DNA of 64,000 nucleotides from Paenibacillus sp. FSL H3-0469 (GTDB lineage Bacteria > Bacillota > Bacilli > Paenibacillales > Paenibacillaceae). A program made the translations under genes and the position numbers. The notes beneath the pieces are model-generated. The model worked only from the letters and a program-made list of their open reading frames with translations. It was not told the DNA's origin and did no database searches. The stretch spans positions 6,758,001 through 6,822,000 of the forward strand of contig NZ_CP150302.1 in NCBI RefSeq assembly GCF_038051945.1, in the 5' to 3' direction. This document shows positions 1 to 8,324 of the stretch, piece after piece; the first letter of the stretch is position 1; each line of letters opens with the position of its first letter.

Positions 1-1
1 C

Positions 2-517
2 ATGTCCACACTGCTGATTCTCGGGATGTTCCCGGGCTTCATGAGCATGATTGCCATCTATCTGCTGCTGAAGGAGTTCAATCTGCTGGATACCCATCTG
101 GCGCTGATTATCGTCTATGCGGCCGGAGCGCCGCTTGGTGGAACGCTGATTGCCAAGGGCTTCCTGGACACGATTCCGCGTTCGCTGGACGAAGCCGCAC
201 GGATTGACGGGGCGAGCAACTTCGGGATTTTCACCCGGATTATCCTGCCGTTGTCCCGTCCAATGATCACCTATATAGCGCTGACCCTGTTTGTCGGCCC
301 GTGGGTGGATTTCATCTTCGCCAAGCTGATTCTGCGGACCAAGGAGAACTGGACGGTTGCCGTGGGGATGTGGGATATGGTCAATACGATGCAGAATTCC
401 AACTTCACGCTGTTTGCGGCGGGTGCCGTGCTGATCTCCGTACCGATTATGATTCTGTTCGGCTTCCTGCAGCGCCTGCTGGTTGACGGGCTGACGGCGG
501 GGGCAAGCAAGGGATAG
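2..517 (+). CDS. Sugar ABC transporter permease, MalG type (5' partial)
   Basis: Inner-membrane permease subunit of a carbohydrate ABC importer. It works with a second MalF-type permease, a binding protein and an ATPase that lie outside the window. The visible 171 residues are the C-terminal part of a protein that is usually about 280 residues long. They show several hydrophobic membrane spans and the EAA loop (EAARIDGAS, then F.RIILPLSRP), which docks on the ATPase. It ends in the usual short tail, QRLLVDGLTAGASKG. The first visible ATG is internal, so the true start lies before the window. Substrate cannot be told from this fragment. A likely terminator follows the stop. Confidence 0.93.
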   Translation: MSTLLILGMFPGFMSMIAIYLLLKEFNLLDTHLALIIVYAAGAPLGGTLIAKGFLDTIPRSLDEAARIDGASNFGIFTRIILPLSRPMITYIALTLFVGPWVDFIFAKLILRTKENWTVAVGMWDMVNTMQNSNFTLFAAGAVLISVPIMILFGFLQRLLVDGLTAGASKG

Positions 518-551
518 GAAATAGCAATTAGACAATGTATGTACGAATAAC

Positions 552-594
552 GGGTGCGGCCTTGAAGCAGTTCTGAGGGGCTGCACCTTTCTTT
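552..594 (+). terminator. Probable Rho-independent terminator after the permease
   Basis: GGGTGC and GCACC arms enclose an imperfect inner stem and are followed by TTTCTTTT. It separates the sugar operon from the chemotaxis receptor gene. Confidence 0.6.
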
Positions 595-634
595 TGTGGA
601 GAAATCGTGATCTGGATGATAAGGGGAGAATGTA

Positions 635-2815
635 ATGCGGCAGCGGCGATTCATTAATTTCAGCTCGGTTGGCGTCAAGTTATTCGTAATTCTGTTCTGT
701 ACTATTGTCCTGTTGTCCTCCGTTCTGGGCTTAACCTCCTATTATGCGGCAAAAGGGATCATTACCGATGAGGTGGCAGCTGCCTCCTCACAGTCCATTG
801 TCCAGGCGGCGGACAAGCTGGATTTCCTGTTCGCTGAATATGAAGCGCTCTCCAGGCAATTCGCTGTAGATCCGGCGCTAAAGGCTGACATGGAGACGGT
901 TAATCTTCCAACCGCCGGTACGGTTGCGCGGGCGGCCGCAGAGGACCGGATACGCCGCAAGCTGGACTCCGTGAGAGGATCGGATGAGCGGCTGCTGGGT
1001 GTCCGGCTGGTCGCAAGAAGCATGGTGGACGCCGAATCCTACAAATCGACGGGGATTAGCGGTGTACGAAGTGATGAGGGCATCCTTGCACGGATGAAGG
1101 AGATCGATAACGCTAAAGGCAATCCCGTCTGGTTCCCTGTCCGGGCTAAAGGCTTCTTCGATGCGTACAGCCAGTCCGCTATGACGATGGGCCGTCTGCT
1201 GCGGAATATTCAGAACCCGGCGGCAGAGTATTACATGCTAATCGAGGTGAAGGGCCAGGCGCTGACGGATGTGCTGTCCAACCTGCATATCGGGCTGAGT
1301 GGGGAGATCCGCATCCTCGATTCTTCGGGCCGGGTTGCCTACAGTGCTGACGATGCACTGCTCGGGCAGGCTTCTTACATACATACCGGAGAGTTGAAGG
1401 CCGGAGCACAGACCGGAGTGCAGAAGAAGGAGGAGCAGAAGCTGCCTGCGGCGGGGAAGAGTGAGGAGCCGGATCTGACCGGGAAACGGGAGAGTGAGGG
1501 ACAAGAGCCGGCCGGAGCACGCCAGGGGGATGACGGGAAGCGGTCCTTCACGGCCGGGGATGAGCAAGGGAGTCCGCAGCTTGTAGTCTACCAGCCGCTG
1601 AGTACGGCGGACTGGACGCTGATGGGTTACGCTCCGGTGAGTGATTTCACCCGATCGGCCGACCGGCTGCTCTATATTACCTTGCTGGTAGTCTTGGCTG
1701 CCGCTCTAATTGGTCTGGTCATCGGCTATGTCCTGGTGCGGCTGATCGGCCGACCGCTCGGCAAGCTGGCCCGGCTGATGGAAGAGGGTGAACGGGGCAA
1801 TCTGCAGGTACGGACCAGCTTCAAGGGTCAGGATGAGATCGGGCGGCTGGGCTACAGCTTCAACCGGATGATGGAGCAGATCTCCCGGCTGGCCGGGCAG
1901 AGCAGCAACTCGGCTGCGGAGGTATTAGCGACCTCAGAGCAGCTCGTTGCCGCTTCCGGTGCGATTAGCGGTCAGGCCAGTGAGGTCGCAACGGCTACCG
2001 GCGAAATCGCCGGGGGAGCGGCCAGTCTGGCAGCCGAGGCCGAGAGCAGCAATGCCAAAGTAGAGCTGATGGGCGGCAAGACTAGCGAAGTAGCAGAGAA
2101 CAATGCAGTTATGGCTGCATCCGCAGAGAAGGTGATGGAGGTCAGTGACCAGGGAGCGGAGCGGATGAAGAAGCTGGTATCGCAGAGCGAGGGTGTGCTG
2201 AAGCTGATGGACCTGATTCAAGAGAATTCAGCCATGCTGCGCGACAGCACGGTGCTGATCCGCAGCATCCTCTCCCCGATGATTGCGATGAATAAGCAGA
2301 CGAATATTCTGGCGCTGAACGCATCGATTGAAGCCGTGCGCGCCGGTGCCGCCGGGAGAGGCTTCATTGTCATTGCCAATGAGATCAGAGGGCTGGCCAA
2401 TCAATCGAGCGAGTCGATTGCCTCCGTCTCCCGGATTACCGAGGAGATCAGCGGCCATATCGAGAATACGGTCAAGGTTGTGAGTGAGGCTGCGCCGATG
2501 TTTGACAGCCAGCTGGCCTCGGTCCGGGAATCCTCGCTCATCTTCGGGAGTGTAAGGGCCGAGATGGAGGTGTTCAGCGGAGTTCTGAACCAATCCTCGG
2601 CGGCAGTCTCCGAACTGGCTGAATACCAGCAGCAGCTGGGACAATCCATGGCGAGTGTGATTTCGGTAGTGCAGCAGACCAGCGCCTCTACGGAAGAGGT
2701 AGCGTCTATGTCCTCACAGCAATTCACGGTCAGCAGGGAGCTGGTCGCCCTGTCGCACAGGCTGGAGGAGCTGGCGGAGCAGCTGAAGCAGTCGATGATT
2801 TCTTTTCAGGGCTAA
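635..2815 (+). CDS. Methyl-accepting chemotaxis protein
   Basis: Transmembrane chemoreceptor that passes ligand signals to the CheA/CheW array. Residues 13-35 form a first membrane span, and about 343-368 a second (LLYITLLVVLAAALIGLVIG). A HAMP linker follows (about 368-420), then a long cytoplasmic methyl-accepting domain. The hairpin tip is recognisable near residue 552 (NKQTNILALNASIEAVRAG). The external sensor domain carries an odd charged, low-complexity stretch at about residues 252-312, rich in G, E, K and Q, next to the second span. The start ATG follows AAGGGGAG at good spacing. It sits after a sugar ABC operon, so sensing of a sugar or its binding protein is possible, but this is inference. 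Confidence 0.95.
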   Translation: MRQRRFINFSSVGVKLFVILFCTIVLLSSVLGLTSYYAAKGIITDEVAAASSQSIVQAADKLDFLFAEYEALSRQFAVDPALKADMETVNLPTAGTVARAAAEDRIRRKLDSVRGSDERLLGVRLVARSMVDAESYKSTGISGVRSDEGILARMKEIDNAKGNPVWFPVRAKGFFDAYSQSAMTMGRLLRNIQNPAAEYYMLIEVKGQALTDVLSNLHIGLSGEIRILDSSGRVAYSADDALLGQASYIHTGELKAGAQTGVQKKEEQKLPAAGKSEEPDLTGKRESEGQEPAGARQGDDGKRSFTAGDEQGSPQLVVYQPLSTADWTLMGYAPVSDFTRSADRLLYITLLVVLAAALIGLVIGYVLVRLIGRPLGKLARLMEEGERGNLQVRTSFKGQDEIGRLGYSFNRMMEQISRLAGQSSNSAAEVLATSEQLVAASGAISGQASEVATATGEIAGGAASLAAEAESSNAKVELMGGKTSEVAENNAVMAASAEKVMEVSDQGAERMKKLVSQSEGVLKLMDLIQENSAMLRDSTVLIRSILSPMIAMNKQTNILALNASIEAVRAGAAGRGFIVIANEIRGLANQSSESIASVSRITEEISGHIENTVKVVSEAAPMFDSQLASVRESSLIFGSVRAEMEVFSGVLNQSSAAVSELAEYQQQLGQSMASVISVVQQTSASTEEVASMSSQQFTVSRELVALSHRLEELAEQLKQSMISFQG

Positions 2816-2927
2816 AGGGACAAAAGGATAAGGGGAGCGGGTGAGGAAGCATATTGCGGGGGCCTGCGCTTTTCTATAAGATGGATGAGGTTAGATGCAG
2901 GATATCCTGAATACTGAAGGTGATGTC

Positions 2928-3587
2928 ATGGACAAGCATTTATTTCTGAACGGGGGCGGTCCGCCGTTTACCCGTGGACTGGCACGGAGGTTCGTAAGCA
3001 CGATGACAGCAGCCGCAGAGCCTGTCGCTGTGTTATTTGAAGAAGGGGAAGACTGGCCGGACTATATGGCTGCTTGCATGCAGCCGCTGGCTGACGCGGG
3101 GATAGCCGAATTCTGTTATCTGCCGCTGAAATCGACTCAGGTGAGTACTGCTATAGAGAGTCTCAGGACCTGCGGCGGGATCGTCATCGGGGGCGGGGAT
3201 ACGGATCTGTATGCCGACCTCATTGTGGATACCCCTATCGGCGAGGAGATCCGGCAGCGTTATGAGTCCGGAATACCGGTTGCGGGATTCTCCGCAGGAG
3301 CCTTGATTAGCCCGGAGCGCTGCGTAATTTCCGCCAAGGATAATGAGAGCAGACAATTCAAACACCGCAAGGGACTCAATCTGATTCCGGAGCTGCTGCT
3401 ATCCGTTCATTTCACCCAGTGGGATGAGGAGGAGCATTTACGGACAGCGGTCCGTACCCTCGGCGAGCTGCCGAATTACGGCATTGACGAAGAGACCGGC
3501 ATCTACCTGCTGAATGGACAGCCCGAAGAGATAGAGGGCGGCGGGATGTATAGTCTGGTGAATGGAATATTGACAAGAATCCACTGA
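2928..3587 (+). CDS. Peptidase S51 (dipeptidase E-like) family protein
   Basis: About 219 residues. The nucleophile elbow GFSAGAL (Ser near residue 120) and the GGGDTDLY loop are typical of the S51 family, whose members (PepE, cyanophycinase) use a Ser-His-Glu triad in a class-I glutamine-amidotransferase-like fold. PepE itself cuts Asp-X dipeptides; whether this member does is not shown. The start at 2928 (MDKHLFLNGGG) is preferred over the upstream in-frame ATG at 2895 because AAGGTGAT lies just ahead and homologues begin with a short strand leading into the GGG motif. It is probably monocistronic, as a strong terminator follows. Confidence 0.82.
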   Translation: MDKHLFLNGGGPPFTRGLARRFVSTMTAAAEPVAVLFEEGEDWPDYMAACMQPLADAGIAEFCYLPLKSTQVSTAIESLRTCGGIVIGGGDTDLYADLIVDTPIGEEIRQRYESGIPVAGFSAGALISPERCVISAKDNESRQFKHRKGLNLIPELLLSVHFTQWDEEEHLRTAVRTLGELPNYGIDEETGIYLLNGQPEEIEGGGMYSLVNGILTRIH

Positions 3588-3600
3588 GGATGATGAACGG

Positions 3601-3634
3601 GAGCAGAGGGCGCGGGCCTTCTGCTCTTTTTTTT
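3601..3634 (+). terminator. Rho-independent terminator
   Basis: GAGCAGA...TCTGCTC stem followed directly by eight T. It ends the peptidase gene. Confidence 0.88.
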
Positions 3635-3681
3635 GCGCCGGGAAGCCTGGGTATGTAGGGCGTAAGCAGGCTAGGAAGCGG

Positions 3682-3944
3682 TGGGCGGAATGTAATCGGA
3701 AAACCGATCACAATCGGTTGGCGAGAGGTGCCTGGGCGGAATGTAATCGGAAAACCGATCACAATCGGTTGGCGAGAGGTGCGTGGGCGGAATGTAATCG
3801 AAAAACCGATCACAATTGGCTGGCGAGGGGTACGTGGACGGAATGTAATCGGAAAACCGATCACAATTGGCTGGCGAGAGGTGCGTGGGCGGAATGTAAT
3901 CGGAAAACCGATCACAATCAGCTGGCGAGAGGTGCGTGGGCCGG
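3682..3944. repeat. 51-bp tandem repeat array, five units plus a partial
   Basis: The unit begins at TGGGCGGAATGTAATCGG at 3682, 3733, 3784, 3835 (variant) and 3886, with a last partial unit at 3937, giving an exact 51-bp period. Each unit holds a small palindrome, ATCGG-AAAA-CCGAT, followed by CACAAT. Units 2-5 differ by only a few substitutions. Because 51 is a multiple of three and no stops occur, long meaningless frames run through it on both strands. It lies between the peptidase terminator and the AraC gene, in a 460-bp stretch with no other gene. A single degenerate 51-bp unit with the same core lies at 6752-6820. Confidence 0.95.
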
Positions 3945-4049
3945 AGCGTAGACTTGTGGATGGTAGAGGGGGTCACCCCGCTGCTTGTCCTGCCTTCGCT
4001 CAAGCGATACACTTGTGCTATCGATACTGGGAGAGGGGAGGCGGGCGGC

Positions 4050-4955
4050 GTGGCGGAGATGAACGGAAGTCTTTTTGCGCAGGGATTGCTGGAGCGGGAT
4101 TACAGTCCGCACTTTCTGGCTTACTATTACAAGCAATGGAGCAATTACACGATGGCTTACCATCATCACAATTCTACGGAGATCATGTATCTTATCTCTG
4201 GCAGCTGTGTGGTGGAGGTACGGGATGAAACGGGCGGCGATACACCCTTCCGGCTGAAGCGGGGAGAGATGATTCTGCTGGATGCGGAGGTGCCGCACCG
4301 GCTGATCGTGGAGGAGGGCTCCTCGTGCCGGATGTTGAATGTGGAATTTGCTTTTACCGAATACGGGGGCGTAGTTCCTTCCATCGGCAGCTTGGCCCGG
4401 GAGGAGGAGGTGCTGGCAGAGCTGCTGCGGCATCCGTTCGACAGTCTGGTGTTGTCAGATCAGGAGGAGGTGTTCCATGTGCTAAAAGCGCTGGTGCTGG
4501 AGCTGGATCAACGCGGGCGGAAGGGGAGCAGCATGGTGCATCTGCTTTTCGCGGAGCTGCTGCTGCGTCTGGCACGGCTGCGCATGGAGTCGCTCCCGTC
4601 CAGCCAGCAGCCTTCACAGCTCTACGTGCGGCGGGCCATCGAGTTCCTGCACCAGAATTATGACCGGAGCATCCAGGTTAAGGAAGTCGCGCTCTCTGTG
4701 AATGTTCACCCGGGCTATCTGCACCGTATCTTCCGGACGCATACTGGGCAGACCCTGACGGACTACCTGAACCAGTTGCGTATGGAGAAGGCGAGGATGC
4801 TGCTGGGACAGGGCGAGATTCCGGTAGCAGAGATTGCCGACTATGTGGGGATCAGCAGCAGGCAGTATTTTCATCTGCTATTCAAGAAGTATTCAGGCTG
4901 CACTCCTATCGAATACCGCAACTCTATCGAACGCCATTATTGGAGTGAAGAATAG
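4050..4955 (+). CDS. AraC-family transcriptional regulator with cupin sensor
   Basis: About 301 residues. The N-terminal half is a cupin-type ligand pocket (YHHHNSTEIMYLISGSC, then LKRGEMILLDAEVPH). The C-terminal 100 residues are a double helix-turn-helix of the AraC type (IQVKEVALSVNVHPGYLHRI and EIADYVGISSRQYFHLLFKK, ending GCTPIEYRN). The frame stays open further upstream only because of the repeat array. A GTG at 4050 with GGGGAGG about 9 nt ahead is the best start; ATG 4059 is the alternative. It lies about 150 bp upstream of a GH4 glycosidase in the same direction, so it probably controls that gene in response to a sugar (inference). Confidence 0.9.
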   Translation: MAEMNGSLFAQGLLERDYSPHFLAYYYKQWSNYTMAYHHHNSTEIMYLISGSCVVEVRDETGGDTPFRLKRGEMILLDAEVPHRLIVEEGSSCRMLNVEFAFTEYGGVVPSIGSLAREEEVLAELLRHPFDSLVLSDQEEVFHVLKALVLELDQRGRKGSSMVHLLFAELLLRLARLRMESLPSSQQPSQLYVRRAIEFLHQNYDRSIQVKEVALSVNVHPGYLHRIFRTHTGQTLTDYLNQLRMEKARMLLGQGEIPVAEIADYVGISSRQYFHLLFKKYSGCTPIEYRNSIERHYWSEE

Positions 4956-5003
4956 CTGCGTGTCCATTCCGGGCTTGTTATTCTGCACGTAAGGTTAGGA
5001 TTG

Positions 5004-5068
5004 TTGACAGGTTATCTGCAAAATGGTCATGATATTGGTTACGCTTCCGGCAGCCTCCTTGCTACAAT
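5004..5068 (+). promoter_or_regulatory. Putative promoter region of the GH4 gene
   Basis: TTGACA at 5004-5009 has a weak -10-like CATGAT 18 nt on. Further down, TACAAT (5063-5068) is preceded at 18 nt by TTACGC. Either pair could serve, and the poor match fits an AraC-activated promoter. No palindrome was seen. Confidence 0.35.
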
Positions 5069-5107
5069 GAACAGGAGTCAATAATTCATTGCCGGAGGAT
5101 GATTATT

Positions 5108-6613
5108 ATGTCTTTTAAAGTAACCTTTATCGGGGCAGGCAGTATCGGTTTCACCCGCGGACTGCTGCGCGACCTGCTGACTGTGCCGGAATTTCGTAAT
5201 ATTGAAGTTTCCTTCATGGATATAAACAGCCATAACCTGGATATGGTCACCGAGCTGTGCCAGCGGGATATTAAGGAGAATGGTCTGGATATCACCATCT
5301 CTGCCACCACGGACCGCAGGGAAGCGCTCAAGGGGGCAAAGTACGTATTTTGTACTATTCGTGTGGGGGGCCTGGAGGCCTTCGCCACCGATGTGGATAT
5401 TCCGCTGAAGTATGGCGTGGATCAGTGTGTAGGAGATACGCTCTGCGCAGGCGGGATTATGTACGGGCAGCGCGGGATTGCGGAGATGCTGGAGATCTGC
5501 CGTGATATCCGTGAGACAGCTGCGCCGGATGTGCTGCTGCTGAACTACTCGAATCCGATGGCGATGCTGACCTGGGCTTGCAATAAATACGGCGGTGTGC
5601 GGACGATCGGGCTCTGCCATGGTGTACAGCATGGACATCAGCAGATTGCTCAGGTGTATGGCCTGGAGAAGTCGCAGGTGGATATTATCTGTGCCGGGAT
5701 CAATCACCAGACCTGGTACATCTCTGCGAAGCATGAAGGCAAGGATCTGACAGCGGGCTTGCTGGAGGCGTTTGAGAAGCATCCGGATTACAGCCGCACG
5801 GAGAAGGTGCGGATTGATATGCTTCGCCGCTTCGGCTATTACAGCACAGAGTCGAACGGCCATTTAAGCGAATACGTTCCGTGGTACCGCAAGCGCCCCG
5901 AGGAGATCATGGACTGGATCGATATGGGGGTATGGATTAACGGCGAGACGGGCGGCTACCTGCGGATCTGTACCGAAGGCCGCAACTGGTTCGAGACAGA
6001 CTTTCCGAACTGGATGAAGGACCCGGCGATGGAGTATATCCCGGAGAAGCGCGGCGAGGAGCATGGCTCGTTCATTATTGAAGGACTGGAGACCGGACGC
6101 GTCTACCGGGGACATTTTAACGTGGTGAATAACGGTGTCATCTCCAATCTGCCGGCTGATGCTATTATTGAAGCGCCGGGCTACGTGGACCGCAACGGCA
6201 TTTCGATGCCGCTGGTCGGCGACCTGCCGCTGGGCCTTGCGGCAGTCTGTAACGTCAGCATCTCCGTGCAGCGACTGGCGGTGGAAGCGGCTGTGCATGG
6301 TGACGACAAGCTGCTGCGCCAGGCGTTCATGATGGACCCGCTGGTCGGTGCCGTCTGCAATCCGAAGGAGATCTGGCAGATGGTTGACGAGATGCTGGTG
6401 GCCGGAGAACAGTGGCTGCCGCAGTACAGCGCAGCCATTGCGGAAGCTAAGGAGCGCCTCGCTTCCGGTGATCTGATCCCGACGAAGGCGGACAACGAAG
6501 GCGCTGCCCGGCTGAAGGTGAAGACGGTGGACGAAATGATGCAGGACCGCGAGGCCGCGAACAAGAACGCCGGGGAATCCGATAAGGGCAAGGACCGCGA
6601 GAAGGTGCAGTAA
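5108..6613 (+). CDS. Glycoside hydrolase family 4 (alpha-galactosidase MelA-like)
   Basis: About 501 residues. GH4 enzymes cut glycosides by an unusual redox-elimination route that needs NAD+ and Mn2+. The N-terminal Rossmann motif is VTFIGAGSIGFTRG. The family signatures NYSNPMAM, CHGVQ (metal-binding Cys and His) and AGINHQTW follow. It is most like the alpha-galactosidase/alpha-galacturonidase branch; exact substrate is not certain. The start at 5108 is chosen because GGAGG lies 9 nt ahead; ATG 5099 directly abuts that site. The C-terminus carries an extra charged tail (about 20 residues rich in K, D and E). An AraC regulator precedes it and a terminator follows. Confidence 0.9.
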   Translation: MSFKVTFIGAGSIGFTRGLLRDLLTVPEFRNIEVSFMDINSHNLDMVTELCQRDIKENGLDITISATTDRREALKGAKYVFCTIRVGGLEAFATDVDIPLKYGVDQCVGDTLCAGGIMYGQRGIAEMLEICRDIRETAAPDVLLLNYSNPMAMLTWACNKYGGVRTIGLCHGVQHGHQQIAQVYGLEKSQVDIICAGINHQTWYISAKHEGKDLTAGLLEAFEKHPDYSRTEKVRIDMLRRFGYYSTESNGHLSEYVPWYRKRPEEIMDWIDMGVWINGETGGYLRICTEGRNWFETDFPNWMKDPAMEYIPEKRGEEHGSFIIEGLETGRVYRGHFNVVNNGVISNLPADAIIEAPGYVDRNGISMPLVGDLPLGLAAVCNVSISVQRLAVEAAVHGDDKLLRQAFMMDPLVGAVCNPKEIWQMVDEMLVAGEQWLPQYSAAIAEAKERLASGDLIPTKADNEGAARLKVKTVDEMMQDREAANKNAGESDKGKDREKVQ

Positions 6614-6667
6614 GCGGAGCGGGTGGAGTAGGCATAAGCCTGGGCGAAGCGAATGTTAATTGGAATA

Positions 6668-6716
6668 AGGGCTGTCCCAAAGTCATGAAATGACTGCTTG
6701 GGATAGCCCTTTATTT
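6668..6716 (+). terminator. Rho-independent terminator (GGGCTGTCCC type)
   Basis: Long stem: GGGCTGTCCCAAAGTCA pairs with TGACTGCTTGGGATAGCCC with small mismatches, then TTTATTTT. The same GGCTGTCCC-type hairpin recurs at 40005 and twice near 62.5-62.8 kb. Confidence 0.88.
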
Positions 6717-6751
6717 TGGTAGAGGTGTGGGTAAGCGCGCAGGGACCGGGT

Positions 6752-6820
6752 GTATGTGTATGCGAAAAACCGAACACAATTTACTCAGGGTAGGCGCTTG
6801 GGCCAGATGTATGCGATAAA
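6752..6820. repeat. Degenerate single copy of the 51-bp repeat family
   Basis: TGTATGCGAAAAACCGAACACAAT recurs in shortened form (TGTATGCGATAAAC) 51 bp later. The core AAAACCGA.CACAAT and the GGCGCTTGGGC end match the unit of the array at 3682-3944. The rest of the gap up to 7091 shows no gene; the 69-codon frame at 6750-6959 lacks a ribosome site and homology. Confidence 0.7.
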
Positions 6821-7091
6821 CTGCTCTGCTTGCCGCAATGGGGGAATAGGTGGATTTTGGGCACTTGTTATCGAACCGATCGACGATACTCCGGCAAGAG
6901 TTGGAAAAACAACACTTAAATGTTTGCAGAGCGCCCCCTTGGAGCAAAACCGGCCCTAGCAGATGCTGTTTTTCCACTTGTTTACCTGTAATCGTAAGAA
7001 ATTGAAGAAATAAGCAGCACTATTCCACTTGTTATCTGTCCTGTTGTTAGCTGCCGTGACACTGTCTATTGAAAGGTTGTAAACCAGCCCC

Positions 7092-7667
7092 TCACTCCCG
7101 AATCAGCTTCTCCTGCTGCAGCCGCGCAATCTTGCGGCGGACCGGCAAACTGAGCCACACGAAGAACAGGCCCAGAATGATAACGGACACTCCCACGATG
7201 AGGTTGATTTTGTAGATGTTAGAGGAAGTATTCAGCATAATCAGCATGATATTGAAGGAGCCGATGATCAGCTCAAGGAACGCAAGGGACAGATAGACTT
7301 TATAGATTCGCTGATAGTGTTTGATTTTGGAATCCGCATCAGTATAGATCTGGAAGGGGCCTTCCGAGGCCTTCCTTCTGAAGAACACCCAGCGCTGGTT
7401 CATAAATGCACGATTGGCCTTGGTAGGAGGCCCGGACGGCACACGCTCGGCTCCGGTCTCTTCCATGAATTGCAAGTAGCCGGCCGCCTCCTTAGGGTCC
7501 TTCTCCAGCAGCTCAATCCGGTAAATATACTCCCCCTTGGCGCTCTCCTCGAACACATAACGGGCCCAAGAATGCTCCACCAGTGCCCATCCCTTGGCCG
7601 ACATCTCATTCAGCCACGCTTCTTCCTTCTCGAAATCCATGAAAAATTTGCGTACCACCTGACTCAT
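7092..7667 (-). CDS. DUF2812 domain membrane protein
   Basis: 191 residues. The N-terminal 110 residues are a soluble DUF2812-type domain (FFMDFEKEEAWLNEMSAKGW, later RWVFFRRK). Two membrane spans follow (about 125-150 and 155-178) and then a short basic tail. DUF2812 proteins are regularly encoded beside PadR regulators; their function is not established. The start codon overlaps the PadR stop by one base (TAATG), with GGAGG 9 nt ahead, so the two genes are translationally coupled. The gene ends close to the 6.7-7.1 kb repeat region. Confidence 0.85.
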   Translation of the reverse strand: MSQVVRKFFMDFEKEEAWLNEMSAKGWALVEHSWARYVFEESAKGEYIYRIELLEKDPKEAAGYLQFMEETGAERVPSGPPTKANRAFMNQRWVFFRRKASEGPFQIYTDADSKIKHYQRIYKVYLSLAFLELIIGSFNIMLIMLNTSSNIYKINLIVGVSVIILGLFFVWLSLPVRRKIARLQQEKLIRE

Positions 7668-7999
7668 TACACTTCGCCTCCCAGTAGCTTTCTTCCATTT
7701 GTGAGCAACTCGTCAAGCCTTGTCATTTCACTCTGGACTATCGATTTGCCAAGCTCCGTAATCTGATATTCCTTCTTGCGTGAATCTTCTCCACCGGCCA
7801 GCAGCTTGATCCAGCCCCGTTCCACCAGCGTGCTTAACGCTCCGTATAACGTGCCTGCCCCCAGCTCTACGCGCTGATTGCTCAGCAGCTTCACATTCTG
7901 CATAATGCCGTAGCCGTGCATCGGGGTGAGCAGGGACAAGAGGATATAATAGACGCCTTCGGTCAGCGCCCCGTATTCATTGTTGCCGGACAATGCCAT
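7667..7999 (-). CDS. PadR-family transcriptional regulator
   Basis: About 110 residues. It is a winged-helix protein of the short PadR type, with the signature MHGYGIMQNV and LGAGTLYGALSTLVERGWI, then a C-terminal dimerisation helix. PadR proteins usually repress their own operon and are released by a small ligand or stress. AAGGAAGG precedes the gene. ATG 7999 is used here; TTG 7993, at 8 nt from GGAAGG, is an equally good start. It is co-transcribed with the DUF2812 gene. A two-arm palindrome at 8100-8142 upstream is the probable operator. Confidence 0.9.
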   Translation of the reverse strand: MALSGNNEYGALTEGVYYILLSLLTPMHGYGIMQNVKLLSNQRVELGAGTLYGALSTLVERGWIKLLAGGEDSRKKEYQITELGKSIVQSEMTRLDELLTNGRKLLGGEV

Positions 8000-8078
8000 C
8001 ACCTTCCTTATCTTGCATCTTTGGGTCTCATTCCACAGACCAGGTCATTTCCTTTGTATCCTTCGGCGTTATAGCATC

Positions 8079-8142
8079 TGACGGTATACCATCTGTCGTT
8101 ATATCGTCAACCGATATAGTTAGTATATCGGCTGACGATATA
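8079..8142. promoter_or_regulatory. Inverted-repeat operator, probably bound by PadR
   Basis: TATATCGTCAACCGATATA (8100-8118) and TATATCGGCTGACGATATA (8124-8142) are reverse complements except for one base, with a 5-nt spacer. A weaker extra half-site TGACGGTATA lies at 8079. The AT-rich core would overlap the promoter of the minus-strand PadR/DUF2812 operon. Nothing gene-like was seen in the remaining stretch, 8143-8324. Confidence 0.75.
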
Positions 8143-8324
8143 ATAGTCAACAGAATTATGCGGCGCAAGTTCCAAGCCAGCACAAAAAAACCGCACAAAA
8201 ACCCCGCACACCGCAAGAAGCGGCAGGGCGGGGCGGGAACTCACAGCGCAAGAATGCGCATAGCGGTTATGGCTTAACTGCTTAATTGCTCGTTGCTCGA
8301 CTGACAGTCCTGAAGTGAAGCTGC

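Noticed and set aside
3682..3944. CRISPR array at the 51-bp repeats (and at 62579-62748)
   Set aside because: The whole unit repeats with no unique spacers, and no cas genes are near.
3718..4012. Coding frames through the 51-bp array on both strands
   Set aside because: They exist only because the period is a multiple of three and the unit lacks stops; no ribosome site or homology.
6750..6959. 69-codon frame on the plus strand
   Set aside because: No ribosome site, covers a degenerate repeat, no recognisable protein pattern.
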